From Ignavibacteria bacterium (GTDB lineage Bacteria > Bacteroidota > Ignavibacteria > Kapaibacteriales > UBA4661), in contig JAAFIV010000004.1 in assembly GCA_013298775.1 (NCBI GenBank), positions 160,466-224,465 of the forward strand: a DNA stretch of 64,000 bases. Direction: 5' to 3'. The notes under the pieces are model-generated. The model did not search any database and was not told the origin of the DNA. It saw only the letters and a list, made by a program, of their open reading frames with translations. The position numbers were made by a program, and so were the translations under genes. Positions 35,569-44,687 of this stretch are shown piece by piece (the first letter of the stretch is position 1; every line of letters starts with the position of its first letter).

Positions 35569-36867
35569 TTACTGTCCACCGTTGTCTTCTGGTGCAGGCT
35601 CTTCGCCACCACCTGTTTGTGCGCCTTGCTGGGTTTGGGTGATGATATTGGTATCGGGCAAGGTTGCAAAAACGATGTCCAAATCTTCATCGGTGAAGTA
35701 ATTATCATCAATATCCAAATCGCGCAAACGCTTGAGTTTGCCAATTTCTGGCGGTAAGGTGGTCAGCGAATTGGTACGCAAATACACGGTGCGGAGGTTT
35801 GTTGCCAAGCCAATTGCGGCGGGAACTTGCGTGAGACGGTTTTCGCTCGCATCCAAAAACTCTAGTTTGGTAAGACTACCAATTTCGGGTGGAAGTTTTT
35901 TGAGCAAATTCGTGGAAAGATTCAGCTGTTTCAAGCTCTGCAAACGGCGTAGTTCTGCGGGAACAACGTCAATTTGATTTCCACTCACGTTCAAAACCTG
36001 CAAACGTGCGAGATTACCAATTTCTCTTGGAAGCTCAGAAAGCTGATTACGACTGACGTTCAGATATTGCAAATTGCGGAAGCGACCGATTTCTGGCGGC
36101 AAGGCTTTCATGCCGTTATTCTGCAAATCCAGCTTCACCACTGCGTCGGGGTTCTTCAATGCCTCTTCGAGAGACGTAAACCCATTCATATTTTCGAGAG
36201 CGTCCAAATCCAGCATGTTGATTGGCTCAACGTTAAATGCGCTATTGTACGGACCGTTCGGGCGCGGTGGCGACTGTACGGCGGGATAGGGCGATGCTGG
36301 TGGTGGCGAATCAAAGCGGTCGAGGCTCGAACCACTTTCGCCGCGCAACATGGCAATTTCTTCACGCAAGGCAGCATTTTCGCTTTTCAGCAAATCTACT
36401 TGGTTGCGCAAAACTTCTACCTGCTGGGCAAGCGCGGTTTCATTTTCATAGACACCATTGTAGTCCATCATTTGTGCCTGTTCCAGCTCGCGCTCAATCG
36501 CTACCTGACTTCCATTGGGCGAGCGAATGATGTCGTTATACATTCGGCGAGCCTTTTGAAGGTTCTGAACAGCGCGATCTTTATCGCGCAAATCCTTGTA
36601 CACCAAACCGGTCATTTCATAAGCAGCAGCCTCCCAGTAGCGGTTTTTTGTTTGCCGCGACAGACTGAGACCTTTGTTTAGGAAATACAAAGCGTTATCG
36701 GCATCGCCACCCTCTCGGTACGACATACCGAGTTTGATAAATCGGGCGGCTAGCTCTTTCGAGGGAACTTTGCGCTGCGCAAAGCCTTCAAGGGGCATAA
36801 ATGATATGCTGAAAGCCAGAAGCAACGCCATTCCGCAAAGAGAACGAAGCAAGCGTGCGTGCATCAT
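35569..36867 (-). CDS. Exported TPR/coiled-coil/leucine-rich-repeat protein
   Basis: This 432-residue protein has a signal peptide (GMALLLAFSISFMPLEGFAQ). About two TPR motifs lie at 35-110 (AARFIKLGMSYREGGDADNA, YEMTGLVYKDLRDKDRAVQN), followed by a short coiled coil at about 140-175 (ALAQQVEVLRNQVDLLKSEN) and a Pro/Ser-rich linker. Seven or so LRRs with the 23-residue LPPEIG consensus come next (LRNLQYLNVSRNQLSELPRE-like units). The C-terminal tail is acidic and Gln/Gly-rich. The LRR type matches the ROCO/leucine-rich repeats common in Bacteroidetes. It is probably periplasmic or surface-exposed and used for protein binding. A second LRR protein of the same style is at 59497-60618. Confidence 0.85.
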   Translation of the reverse strand: MMHARLLRSLCGMALLLAFSISFMPLEGFAQRKVPSKELAARFIKLGMSYREGGDADNALYFLNKGLSLSRQTKNRYWEAAAYEMTGLVYKDLRDKDRAVQNLQKARRMYNDIIRSPNGSQVAIERELEQAQMMDYNGVYENETALAQQVEVLRNQVDLLKSENAALREEIAMLRGESGSSLDRFDSPPPASPYPAVQSPPRPNGPYNSAFNVEPINMLDLDALENMNGFTSLEEALKNPDAVVKLDLQNNGMKALPPEIGRFRNLQYLNVSRNQLSELPREIGNLARLQVLNVSGNQIDVVPAELRRLQSLKQLNLSTNLLKKLPPEIGSLTKLEFLDASENRLTQVPAAIGLATNLRTVYLRTNSLTTLPPEIGKLKRLRDLDIDDNYFTDEDLDIVFATLPDTNIITQTQQGAQTGGGEEPAPEDNGGQ

Positions 36868-36953
36868 AGCGTCTCCAAAAAAATGAAATAAAGTGGAAAA
36901 TTATGGTTCTGTTGTGAGAATGTAATTTTTTGTACGGCAATCCAGTAGCTCTT

Positions 36954-37176
36954 CCCGTCCTATCGCTTCCGAGCCTAGTCTATGCACACAAGTAGCAGTC
37001 GCATTCGCCCCCTTGATAAAGGGGGAACGGGGGATTTGAGGTTTGAAGCGTCTTTCGACAAATCCCCCGCTCGCTCTGCTCGCCGCCCCCTTTATCAAGG
37101 GGGCTATCTGGAGACAAGCATTCACGCGCTCTTCAGACTTGTGCGCATAGACTAGGCTTCCGAGCGATAGAACGGG
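36954..37176. repeat. Composite inverted repeat enclosing another repeat
   Basis: The outer arms match imperfectly: GCCTAGTCTATGCACACAAG on the left against CTTGTGCGCATAGACTAGGC on the right, extended by TCCTATCGCTTCC / GAGCGATAGAAC. Between them sits the 98 bp CCCCCTTGATAAAGGGGG element, which suggests insertion of one repeat into another. Confidence 0.7.
37007..37104. repeat. CCCCCTTGATAAAGGGGG palindromic element
   Basis: The 98 bp element is bounded by GCCCCCTTGATAAAGGGGG and CCCCCTTTATCAAGGGGGC, with inner CGGGGGATT / AATCCCCCG. A second full copy is at 44580-44687 and a fragment is near 44413-44430. Confidence 0.9.
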
Positions 37177-37217
37177 TTTTACGGTAAGGTTGTGCAACAT
37201 AATGAAGTAAGTATCGT

Positions 37218-37288
37218 GTGGCGCAGACAAGAGAGTCTGCGCTACCAATAGATACTTGGCTTCGGTAGGGCAGACACTCTTGTCTGCC
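37218..37288. repeat. CAGACACTCTTGTCTG-family repeat
   Basis: GTGGCGCAGACAAGAGAGTC and GGGCAGACACTCTTGTCTGC are arranged as diverged half-palindromes around CTTCGGTAG. It belongs to the same family as 21932-22009 and 29611-29664. Confidence 0.7.
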
Positions 37289-37743
37289 AATTTATTTGAG
37301 AGCGTGCTTGTTCTTGAGAAGAGACCGCTCAATTTCCTCACAGGTTTATTCAACCAAATGAAGTTCAAAAGCATCGAACAAATGCGCCAAAACAAGACAA
37401 CAATACGAAAAAGATACACTTCTCCTTGCTCGTTACGGTTAGCATAAACACAAGGAGTGATGCGGTACAGCAACGAGATTTTTTCGGGCAAATCTCACCC
37501 ACTGCGGAGGCTTTTTGCCATCCTTTGGAAGAGTTTCTTTGCCCACATTTTATACATTCAATTCCCATGCCAAAAATGCTCAAGGGAGATATTTTTCTCC
37601 CCCTAGCAGTGCAACTCTTTTCGTTGGAAAGCGTCATAAATCCTTGTAATTTGAGCATATTTTTTTAGACATTTTTTCGCCCTCTTCCCGTCCTACGCTT
37701 TCCTAAGTATAGAACGGGTTTCCCGAAACTGCATACACGTTCA

Positions 37744-40700
37744 ATGACCGAACAAACACCCATACAACCCCAAACACCAGATGAATCCTCGCTCGGCGAA
37801 CAAACGCTTGGCGAACAAACGTCGTCTGCGCCTAACAAGCGCGAAAAGCGGCGCGGGTTCTTTTTCTGGTTTCGCCGCACAGTGTTAGCACTGATGCTGC
37901 TTTTGGGGGTGTTTAGCGTTACTGTTGCGGTGTTTATCAGTGTTCCTCAGCTTCGACAATGGCTCGTAAAAACGGTGGTAAATGCGGTAAATGCTCGCTT
38001 GGAAGCAAAAGTAGAATTCGATGACTTTTCTGGCTCCCTCATTTCCGACCTGAATTTATCTGGCTTGCGGATGATTGCCTCTGGCGATACGATTTTACAA
38101 GCACGAGAATTGCAGTTGCATTACGATGTGCAGTTTTTGTTCGTGCGGAAGATTATGCTAAATGGCGTAAAGCTCGTAGAACCCCGTGTTATCTTGCTTC
38201 GTGGCATGGATTCTTCGTGGAATTTCACCCACCTTCTGCCCCCGCCTGATACCACAAAAAAACCAAAACCCTTTCGTTGGCGCGTGGAAGTACGCGATTT
38301 TGCAATACAGCAAGGTTCTGTGCGGGTTTTCGACTCTCTTTCTCAGCCCACGCCGCGCTTGCCCGCATTCCTGCTCGCTCCGCAGATAGCATCTGCTTTA
38401 CAGCGTGCTGGAGTGGCGGCAATGCCCACACACCGCTTCAATGCTGCCCGCGCTCAGTTCGATAGTGTAAACCTTTCCCTTTCCGCAATTTTCAATCCTC
38501 GTACCAAAGAAGGTACGGCTTCGCTTTATCATTTATCATTCCATGAGACCGCATCAAATCTGCGTGTGCGAGATATTGCCTTTGCTGTGCAATGCGATAC
38601 GCACCGTGCAGAACTCAAGCATTTTCGCTATCAAACAGATGAATCCCTTGTGCGAATGCGCCTTGTAGCGGATAATGTCAATATCTTTCGCCCTTTGGAT
38701 AGCGCACAAATCAATGCCTTGCATCTACAAGCCGCTCTCCATGCCGATTCTATCAGCCTCCGCGACGTGCAACGTTTCACGCCCACACTCGACGACTTTG
38801 CAGGAAAACTTGCCTTACGCCTTGATGCTTACGGCTCGCTCCCGCGCATCACGCTCAAAACCTTATCGCTCACGACCGTTTCTAATGAAAATTCAAGCGA
38901 AGACCGTCCCAATGCTGCACAAACACTGCTTTCGCTGGAAGGAAATTTCACCAATGCCGCGTGGAATTTGCTTTCGTGGAATGACAGTCTGCACAAACCG
39001 AACGCGCTCAAACCCACACAAATACTGGCGAAAACAGCACTCGACGTGGTAATACATCCCATGCGCATTTCCTATGCCGACCTCTGCCGCTTCGCGCCTG
39101 GACTTGTGGCAAAAGGAAAAATTCCAAACCTGAGCGGAGTAAATTTTCTAGCAATTGAGCAAGGAACGGTGCGGGGTACACTCCAAAACCTCGAAACGAA
39201 ACTCGCGCTCAAAAGCGGCTCGGGCGCGGCAACGCTGGATGCGAGATTTCATGCGCCCTCCGATGCCCGCACGGATACTGCCCGCTACGAGGCAACCGTC
39301 GCTGCAAGCGGCGTAGATATTGGTGCGATTGCCAATAATCCTGGAGTAAAAAGTTCGCTGAATGCAAACATTAGGCTCAAAGGGCAAGGTTTGACGCTAA
39401 AAGACGCAAACACCGCATTGCAACTGGAAGCCTCGAACTCTGAAATTGCAGGACGCAGCTTTGACCAGCTTTCGCTGGATGCCACGCTCCGCGATGCTGG
39501 TATTATCACGCTAAACAATGCGCATCTGCACTGGAATCGCCCAGCAGACTTTGTTTTGGACGATGATACTGATGAAAATATTCCACGCAATGCCGATTTG
39601 TGGCTGAATGGCGTGGTGAATCTGCAAAACATGGAAAAGCCCACCTACCGCATAGAATCTCGTGCTGCACATTTGGATTTGTATCGCCTCACGCTGTTTC
39701 CCGGCTCGGAGACCGATGCTTCTTTCACAATGAACGTGCTTGGCAGCAGCTTCAATCCTGATAGTTTGCAAGGAATTCTTACCTTACGCGCCACCGATTT
39801 TCGCACTCCCAAAAAAGCCTTCGAGCCGTTTAGCATTTCAGCGCGTTTGGAGCATCTGCCAACGCCGCAGAACCCGCTCTATCGCGAGTTTCATTTGCAA
39901 TCCGAGCTGGCAGAGGCGCACGTGCGCGGAACCTTTACGATGCCCAGTTTTGTGTCGTCGTTTGCGAATGAAATTGACAATACCATTTTTGCTGTGCGCC
40001 GCAAGTACCATTTTGTGCGGGATTCCGTTCTTGCCTCGACCTACGAAGGTCTCTACATCAAGAAGCCCGCCATTGCAAAGCCGCTTGATGCTGAATTTTC
40101 CTTGCTTCCCCGCGATATTGAAATTTCACGGCTTTTTAGCGGTTTTGTAAAAATTCAGTGTCGTGGCGAGATGCACGGCTCCATGCGGGGTACAACGCAG
40201 GAATATACTTTCCGCGTGGATTCATCCCACATCCGCGAGTTTTATTACACCGACGACGGCACATCGGTAGAAATTGCGAATGCTGCCCTGCAAGGCACAT
40301 TCCATCACGCCTCGTCAGGCGATTCGCTGAACGTCATTGCCGCAAAAGCCAGCGTCCGCATGGATTCGCTCTTTCGCGTGAACGACTTCATTTTCCGCCA
40401 CGCCAAAGGCAGCGCGAATTACACGGGCGAAACCTTCGATTTCGACGTGCGCGGGCTATACAGCAGCGTTGGGGGGAGCGCGACGGCGAGCGACTCCACA
40501 CTTGCCTTCTACACCAAAGCTCTTTTGGATATGCGTCGCCGCGATACGGAATTTACGCTCGACACCGCATGGCTGCTGTATCGCAATGACTTGGAATGGA
40601 CAACGCAAGGAAAAATGACCTCCATTTTGAACAAAGAAGGTTTGCTTATTGAACAGCTTGCACTCAAGCGTCCACGCGGCGAAACGGCGTATTTGAGCGG

Positions 40701-42954
40701 TCAGGTGTGGTTCGACCATTTCTCGAATGCGCAGCTTATTCTTGAATCTATGCCGCTTCAGGACATTAACCGCTTGTTTACGAAGGAGAATCGTATTCCC
40801 ACACTTACGCCGCTCAAAGGCACGTTGGAGCGGCTTCAAGTAACGCTTTCGGGCATTCCCGCCGAGCCACGCATGAACATTCTGATGAATGCGTCCAATG
40901 TTGTCTATAACAACACATTTTTGGGAACGCTGCAACTCGAAGCCACGCATCACGATTCCACCGTGCGCGGAACGGCAGAAGTGCAGAATCCACGCCTTTT
41001 TGCCGACAAGCCGCGTCTTTCCTCGCTCGACAGCATGAAGACGTTGCGCATTACCGCGAAAACATTTCCCCTGAACCTCGCTTTTACCGACGTGGAAGAG
41101 CGCATTGTTTCTGGAAAGCCGATAGATATTCGCTTCGATGCAAATGAGCTTCCGCTCGGTGCGGTGGATATTTTTGTGCCAGGCATTACCAATCTGCAAG
41201 GCAGTGCCGATGCGCACTTCACGATTTCTGGCACCACGCAGGACAGCATCATCTATCGTGGAAACGCCGTCATTCCTCGCTCGTCGTTTATTTTTGAAGC
41301 AACGAATGTGAAGTATTTCGCCGAAGGCAAAGCAACCCTGCTGAACCGCACCGTTACGGTCGAGCAGCTCCAACTCGCCAACGACCCGTTGGATTATCCG
41401 AAAGGACGCGCTACGGCAAAAGGCACCGTCACGGTAAATGGCTTCGATATTACGGGTTTCGATGTAACGGCGCAGATACCGCAACAGGGCTTGTTTGTGC
41501 TGGGCAATGCTTCGCGCATCCCGCAGCCACAGTTGTATGGCGATGTGATTATTGCGACAGGCGAAAAGCCGCTCCATTTCTACGGAACGCTGGAAGAGCC
41601 GTATTTGCGCGGTGATGTGAACGTGTTGGCGGCAAAGGTGAACTTCCCCGAAATTCGCAGTGTGAAATCGGAAAATCGGTTGTTTTGCTTTGAAACAATT
41701 ACCAAAGACCGCACAGGACGCGCCATTACTGCCCGCGATTGCAATCAGCAAGAATATACCTTGCTGATGAAGCGTGATTCTTCGCAAATCGAAGAGGGCG
41801 CACCAAACCTTGCTCCCAAGCAGCTTTCCGCCGCCGAGCTTGCCGAATTTTCTGCCGAACAAGCCGTTTTGCAGCAGCACGACGAGCATGGGCATGAAAC
41901 ATTGGCAATAAGCCATTTGCCATTGGTCATTGGTCATGCGCCGAATGATAGCATCAATGTCCCAATGACCACGGCACTCATGACCACTGCACCAATGACC
42001 AATGTGCGTATGACCAACGCGCCCATGACCAATGCGCGAATGAACAACACACCACTCACCTTTGCGGAAAAAATTGACTACGCGCTGAATGTGAAATTGA
42101 AAGGGAATTTTTCGGTAACGATGGAATGGGGACCGTTTGAGCAACTTGTGGCAAATTTGGCGCAGGAAAATCCCGAAACCCCGCTCCGCTACGTAAAAAC
42201 GCCCGACCGCCCCGATGAACACCAGCTTTTCGGCGATTTGATATTGCGCGACGGCTCGACCTACAAGTATTATCGCATTTTCAACGCATCGGGCAAAGTG
42301 GCGTTCAATACGGGCGTGATGAGCAATCCGCGCCTCAGCATCAATGCCGCTTTGCGCGGACAACGCACGCAGCCCGACCGCTCTGGTACAAGCGAGTATT
42401 TGGTGAATCTCGGCATTACGGGAACGAAGAAATCGCCAAACCTCAAAATGAGCTACTTGCTTGATAACGCGCCAGGTGTGGGCGATTCGGTAAAAATTCA
42501 GAACGATGCAATTATGCTGCTTCTTTTTGGCAGAACGCAGGATGAATTCGCGCTGGGAAGCGGTGTTGGCGAGGCAATTACGCAAAATTCCTCATCGCTC
42601 GCCTCGCGCCTTCTCACCGATTTGCTTCAAGGAACAGGCGTGGTGCGGAGTGCAGACATTTTCTTTGCGGGCGGACGCACAGGGTCGCCGCTTGAGTTGC
42701 AGCAAGCACGGGTGCAGTTTACAGGGGAAATCAGCAACTTGGGTGTACTGTGGCAAATTGGCAATGACATCGGCACAAACACGCCCAACACGAGCTTTTC
42801 GATAGATATTCCCTTCCGTTCCTTCCTTGACCAAGAGCTGTTTCGCAATATTGTCCTGCAAATTACACGCTCGGCGGTAACGGCGAATTCAAGCGTATTT
42901 ATGCGCCAACAGCGCGAGTGGGAAGTGAAATTAGGAGCAAGAAATTCGTGGTAA
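37744..42954 (+). CDS. TamB-like inner-membrane/periplasmic protein (DUF490)
   Basis: This 1736-residue AsmA/TamB-type protein of the envelope is thought to act in outer-membrane biogenesis or bridge-like lipid transport. A short cytoplasmic N-terminus (with LGEQT repeated) is followed by a membrane helix at about 45-68 (TVLALMLLLGVFSVTVAVFI) and then QLRQWLVKTVVNAVNARLEA. The usual TamB opening comes next (EFDDFSGSLISDLNLSGLRM). Long beta-rich repeats fill the middle. The C-terminal TamB domain is recognisable (QLFGDLILRDGSTYKYYRIF, GKVAFNTGVMSNPRLSINA, LLFGRTQDEFALGSG) and ends near the C-terminus. Residues about 1385-1435 form a Met/Thr/Asn-rich repeat not expected in the family. No tamA-like gene is adjacent. 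Confidence 0.88.
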   Translation: MTEQTPIQPQTPDESSLGEQTLGEQTSSAPNKREKRRGFFFWFRRTVLALMLLLGVFSVTVAVFISVPQLRQWLVKTVVNAVNARLEAKVEFDDFSGSLISDLNLSGLRMIASGDTILQARELQLHYDVQFLFVRKIMLNGVKLVEPRVILLRGMDSSWNFTHLLPPPDTTKKPKPFRWRVEVRDFAIQQGSVRVFDSLSQPTPRLPAFLLAPQIASALQRAGVAAMPTHRFNAARAQFDSVNLSLSAIFNPRTKEGTASLYHLSFHETASNLRVRDIAFAVQCDTHRAELKHFRYQTDESLVRMRLVADNVNIFRPLDSAQINALHLQAALHADSISLRDVQRFTPTLDDFAGKLALRLDAYGSLPRITLKTLSLTTVSNENSSEDRPNAAQTLLSLEGNFTNAAWNLLSWNDSLHKPNALKPTQILAKTALDVVIHPMRISYADLCRFAPGLVAKGKIPNLSGVNFLAIEQGTVRGTLQNLETKLALKSGSGAATLDARFHAPSDARTDTARYEATVAASGVDIGAIANNPGVKSSLNANIRLKGQGLTLKDANTALQLEASNSEIAGRSFDQLSLDATLRDAGIITLNNAHLHWNRPADFVLDDDTDENIPRNADLWLNGVVNLQNMEKPTYRIESRAAHLDLYRLTLFPGSETDASFTMNVLGSSFNPDSLQGILTLRATDFRTPKKAFEPFSISARLEHLPTPQNPLYREFHLQSELAEAHVRGTFTMPSFVSSFANEIDNTIFAVRRKYHFVRDSVLASTYEGLYIKKPAIAKPLDAEFSLLPRDIEISRLFSGFVKIQCRGEMHGSMRGTTQEYTFRVDSSHIREFYYTDDGTSVEIANAALQGTFHHASSGDSLNVIAAKASVRMDSLFRVNDFIFRHAKGSANYTGETFDFDVRGLYSSVGGSATASDSTLAFYTKALLDMRRRDTEFTLDTAWLLYRNDLEWTTQGKMTSILNKEGLLIEQLALKRPRGETAYLSGQVWFDHFSNAQLILESMPLQDINRLFTKENRIPTLTPLKGTLERLQVTLSGIPAEPRMNILMNASNVVYNNTFLGTLQLEATHHDSTVRGTAEVQNPRLFADKPRLSSLDSMKTLRITAKTFPLNLAFTDVEERIVSGKPIDIRFDANELPLGAVDIFVPGITNLQGSADAHFTISGTTQDSIIYRGNAVIPRSSFIFEATNVKYFAEGKATLLNRTVTVEQLQLANDPLDYPKGRATAKGTVTVNGFDITGFDVTAQIPQQGLFVLGNASRIPQPQLYGDVIIATGEKPLHFYGTLEEPYLRGDVNVLAAKVNFPEIRSVKSENRLFCFETITKDRTGRAITARDCNQQEYTLLMKRDSSQIEEGAPNLAPKQLSAAELAEFSAEQAVLQQHDEHGHETLAISHLPLVIGHAPNDSINVPMTTALMTTAPMTNVRMTNAPMTNARMNNTPLTFAEKIDYALNVKLKGNFSVTMEWGPFEQLVANLAQENPETPLRYVKTPDRPDEHQLFGDLILRDGSTYKYYRIFNASGKVAFNTGVMSNPRLSINAALRGQRTQPDRSGTSEYLVNLGITGTKKSPNLKMSYLLDNAPGVGDSVKIQNDAIMLLLFGRTQDEFALGSGVGEAITQNSSSLASRLLTDLLQGTGVVRSADIFFAGGRTGSPLELQQARVQFTGEISNLGVLWQIGNDIGTNTPNTSFSIDIPFRSFLDQELFRNIVLQITRSAVTANSSVFMRQQREWEVKLGARNSW
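37792..37821 (+). repeat. 15 bp tandem duplication at the TamB-like N-terminus
   Basis: CTCGGCGAACAAACG and CTTGGCGAACAAACG encode LGEQT twice. The unit is similar in sequence and length to the 15 bp repeat of the Uma2 gene. Confidence 0.85.
41895..42055 (+). repeat. ATGACCAATGCG minisatellite region in the TamB-like gene
   Basis: CATTGGTCATTGGTCATGCG is followed by repeated ATGACCA-containing 12-15 bp units (for example ATGACCAATGCGCG and ATGACCAACGCGCCC). These encode a run of PMTNAPMTNARMNN type, between normal TamB-like sequence on both sides. The first words are the inverse of the later ones, so it is also partly palindromic. Confidence 0.8.
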
Positions 42955-42963
42955 TTCACGACA

Positions 42964-43022
42964 TTTCACCCCAAAAAGTGCCTCCAATGTTCTTTCGCCC
43001 CAAAAAAACACCCTTTCGCCCC
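42964..43022 (+). promoter_or_regulatory. Direct repeats TTTCGCCCC spaced 21 bp (candidate operator)
   Basis: TTTCGCCCC occurs at 42993-43001 and 43014-43022 (21 bp start to start, 12 bp spacer), with a variant TTTCACCCC at 42964-42972. The same arrangement, with the same 12 bp spacer and 17 identical bases (GTTCTTTCGCCCCAAAA), is found upstream of the barrel gene ending at 62998. Both sit 130-165 bp before the start codon and in the same orientation relative to the gene. Two 9 bp direct repeats with a 12-13 bp spacer is the known geometry for LytTR-domain regulators. Confidence 0.55.
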
Positions 43023-43182
43023 AAAGTTATTGTATCTGTGTTCTGCTTGTTGCATTTTTGTAGCAGGTACACTGAGGAAGAGCAACGAACATCCTCTCAG
43101 AGAGATGTGCCAATCAAATCCAACGAAGAAAAACGACTTTTCTAACATTACTTTTTTCACAAATATTTTTGGAGTTGTCAGT

Positions 43183-44124
43183 ATGACAAACACTCGTAAA
43201 TCTCTCGCTGCGATGCTCCTTGCATTGCTTATCGTTCCCACACTTGCTTTTGCGCAAGGTGATGAAGTATTCAAAATTATTGCGTGCAAAGGCACCATTA
43301 CGCTTGAGCGCACAAAGAAAAGCGTTGCTGTTGGCGCGGGCTTGACCTCGACCGACCAACTTCGCATGGTAGGACCCGTGTATTTGGGCTTGGTACACAA
43401 AAGCGGCAAAGCATTGGAATTGCGCCAAGAAGGTATTGTTCCCGTAAAAGATTTGCTTGGCAAAGTATCGTCGAAATCAAACGGTATGGATAAATTGGTG
43501 GGCTTTGTTGTGCAGTCGGTAAAAGGCGCAGAAGAAGGCAAAAACATCAAAAGTGCGAGCGTAGAAATGTCGCTGAATGTAAACAAACTTCGCCTTGTTT
43601 CGCCACGCACCACCAAAACCATTGACGATGAAATGACGTTTACATGGAGCGGCTCAGTTGATGGTAACAAAGCTCCGCAGTATCTCTTTACTATCACGGA
43701 CGCAAGCCAGAATGTTCGCTTCAAGCGTGAATTGACCGAGACACAAGTTACTGTGAATTTGAAATCACTTGGCTTGGAAAAAGACCGTTGCTACTACTGG
43801 AGCGTTACCCAAGTTGGCGCGAATGCTCCGACCGTAGAAAGCTACTGTATTTACATGGTCAATGACGCAGAAATGGCTTCCTTGAATGGTCAGTTGAAAA
43901 CATTGCGCGACGAGCAAAATGCACAACCAACCGCTCTTGACAAACTTATGCTTGCATCGTTCTACGAGCAAAATGGCTTGACCTACCGTGCAATGAGCGC
44001 GTACAAAGATGCTTCTACAATCGGTGGCGATGTTGAAATCTTCAGCGATTCGTATCGTGAGTTCTTGCGTCGCACGGGCGTAGATTACGAAACAATGAAG
44101 ATGCTTGTAAAAGAGCAAAAATAA
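43183..44124 (+). CDS. Exported FecR-like domain protein
   Basis: This 313-residue exported protein starts at 43183 (GGAG 12 bases upstream). The signal peptide is MTNTRKSLAAMLLALLIVPT ending AFAQ. Residues about 27-110 look like the FecR fold used in anti-sigma or peptidoglycan-linked proteins (IIACKGTITLERTKKSVAVG, GPVYLGLVHKSGKALELRQE). A beta-sandwich region follows (TFTWSGSVDGNKAPQYLFTI), then a helical TPR-like C-terminus (LMLASFYEQNGLTYRAMSAY). There is no N-terminal anti-sigma helix and no sigma factor gene nearby, so it is probably not a sigma regulator. The direct repeats at 42964-43022 lie in its upstream region. The function is unknown. Confidence 0.62.
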   Translation: MTNTRKSLAAMLLALLIVPTLAFAQGDEVFKIIACKGTITLERTKKSVAVGAGLTSTDQLRMVGPVYLGLVHKSGKALELRQEGIVPVKDLLGKVSSKSNGMDKLVGFVVQSVKGAEEGKNIKSASVEMSLNVNKLRLVSPRTTKTIDDEMTFTWSGSVDGNKAPQYLFTITDASQNVRFKRELTETQVTVNLKSLGLEKDRCYYWSVTQVGANAPTVESYCIYMVNDAEMASLNGQLKTLRDEQNAQPTALDKLMLASFYEQNGLTYRAMSAYKDASTIGGDVEIFSDSYREFLRRTGVDYETMKMLVKEQK

Positions 44125-44226
44125 GAAAAGTCGAAATTCATTGTCGTAATTTTACGCCCATTGGGGTAGCCCGTAAGGGCAGTTCTCTCCTATCTCGTTG
44201 TCTCCTGATTTGATATGTGGTCTTAC

Positions 44227-44265
44227 AAAAAAGCCTTGTGAAGAATGGTCTTCGCAAGGCTTTTT
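44227..44265 (+). terminator. Rho-independent terminator after the FecR-like gene
   Basis: AAGCCTTGTGAAGA pairs with TCTTCGCAAGGCTT (one G-U) around a four-base loop, followed by TTTTT. It lies about 100 bp past the stop. Confidence 0.85.
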
Positions 44266-44459
44266 GTCGTTAGAACTTTCGCAATATGCTCATTGTATGG
44301 AACAGACAAGAGTGTTACCTGCACTGGAGGAGACGGTAGTATGGTCTTTGACAACGAAAGTTTTGGTAGTTCGGTCTTTTGCCGACAATGCCGTGAAAGC
44401 CGCATCAATCCTTCGCCCCCTTTATCAAGGCAGGGCTGTTAAGTTCCGTCCTCACGAAG

Positions 44460-44558
44460 CCCTCACCCAACCCTCTCCCAGAGGGAGAGGGCTTTGGAAA
44501 CCTCTCCAAATCTACCCTCGCCCTTTGGGAGAGGGTCTCGCGCAGCGAGGGGTGAGGG
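44460..44558. repeat. CCCTCACCC/GGGTGAGGG palindromic element
   Basis: The 99 bp copy starts CCCTCACCCAACCCTCTCCC and ends GAGGGGTGAGGG. It is nested in the composite element at 44299-44794. Confidence 0.9.
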
Positions 44559-44579
44559 CAAAATTGGCAGAACTTAGCA

Positions 44580-44687
44580 GCCCCCTTGATAAAGGGGGAA
44601 CGGGGGATTGGGTCGCCTTCGCGTGAGCTTGGGGTGGTGGAGACCGCGCAAAACAGCAATCCCCCGTTCCCCCTTTATCAAGGGGGC
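44580..44687. repeat. CCCCCTTGATAAAGGGGG palindromic element
   Basis: GCCCCCTTGATAAAGGGGGA starts the element and CCCTTTATCAAGGGGGC ends it, with ACGGGGGATT / AATCCCCCGT inside. It is a second copy of the element at 37007-37104. Confidence 0.9.

Larger units (their letters stand above)
36868..37743. other. 876 bp gene-free region filled with dispersed repeats
   Basis: The gap lies between the divergent LRR gene and the TamB-like gene. It carries a nested inverted repeat (36954-37176), a CCCCCTTGATAAAGGGGG palindrome inside it (37007-37104), a CAGACACTCTTGTCTG copy (37218-37288) and an imperfect CCCGTCCTACGCTT / TAGAACGGG hairpin at 37687-37718. Open frames here read through the repeats and show no protein features. 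Confidence 0.6.

Noticed and set aside
36901..37491. 196-codon frame on the minus strand
   Set aside because: It reads through three dispersed repeats, so its composition is explained by them.
40456..42585. 709-codon open frame on the minus strand
   Set aside because: It is fully antisense to the TamB-like gene, whose domains are recognisable; the minus-strand product is His/Cys/Arg-rich without motifs.
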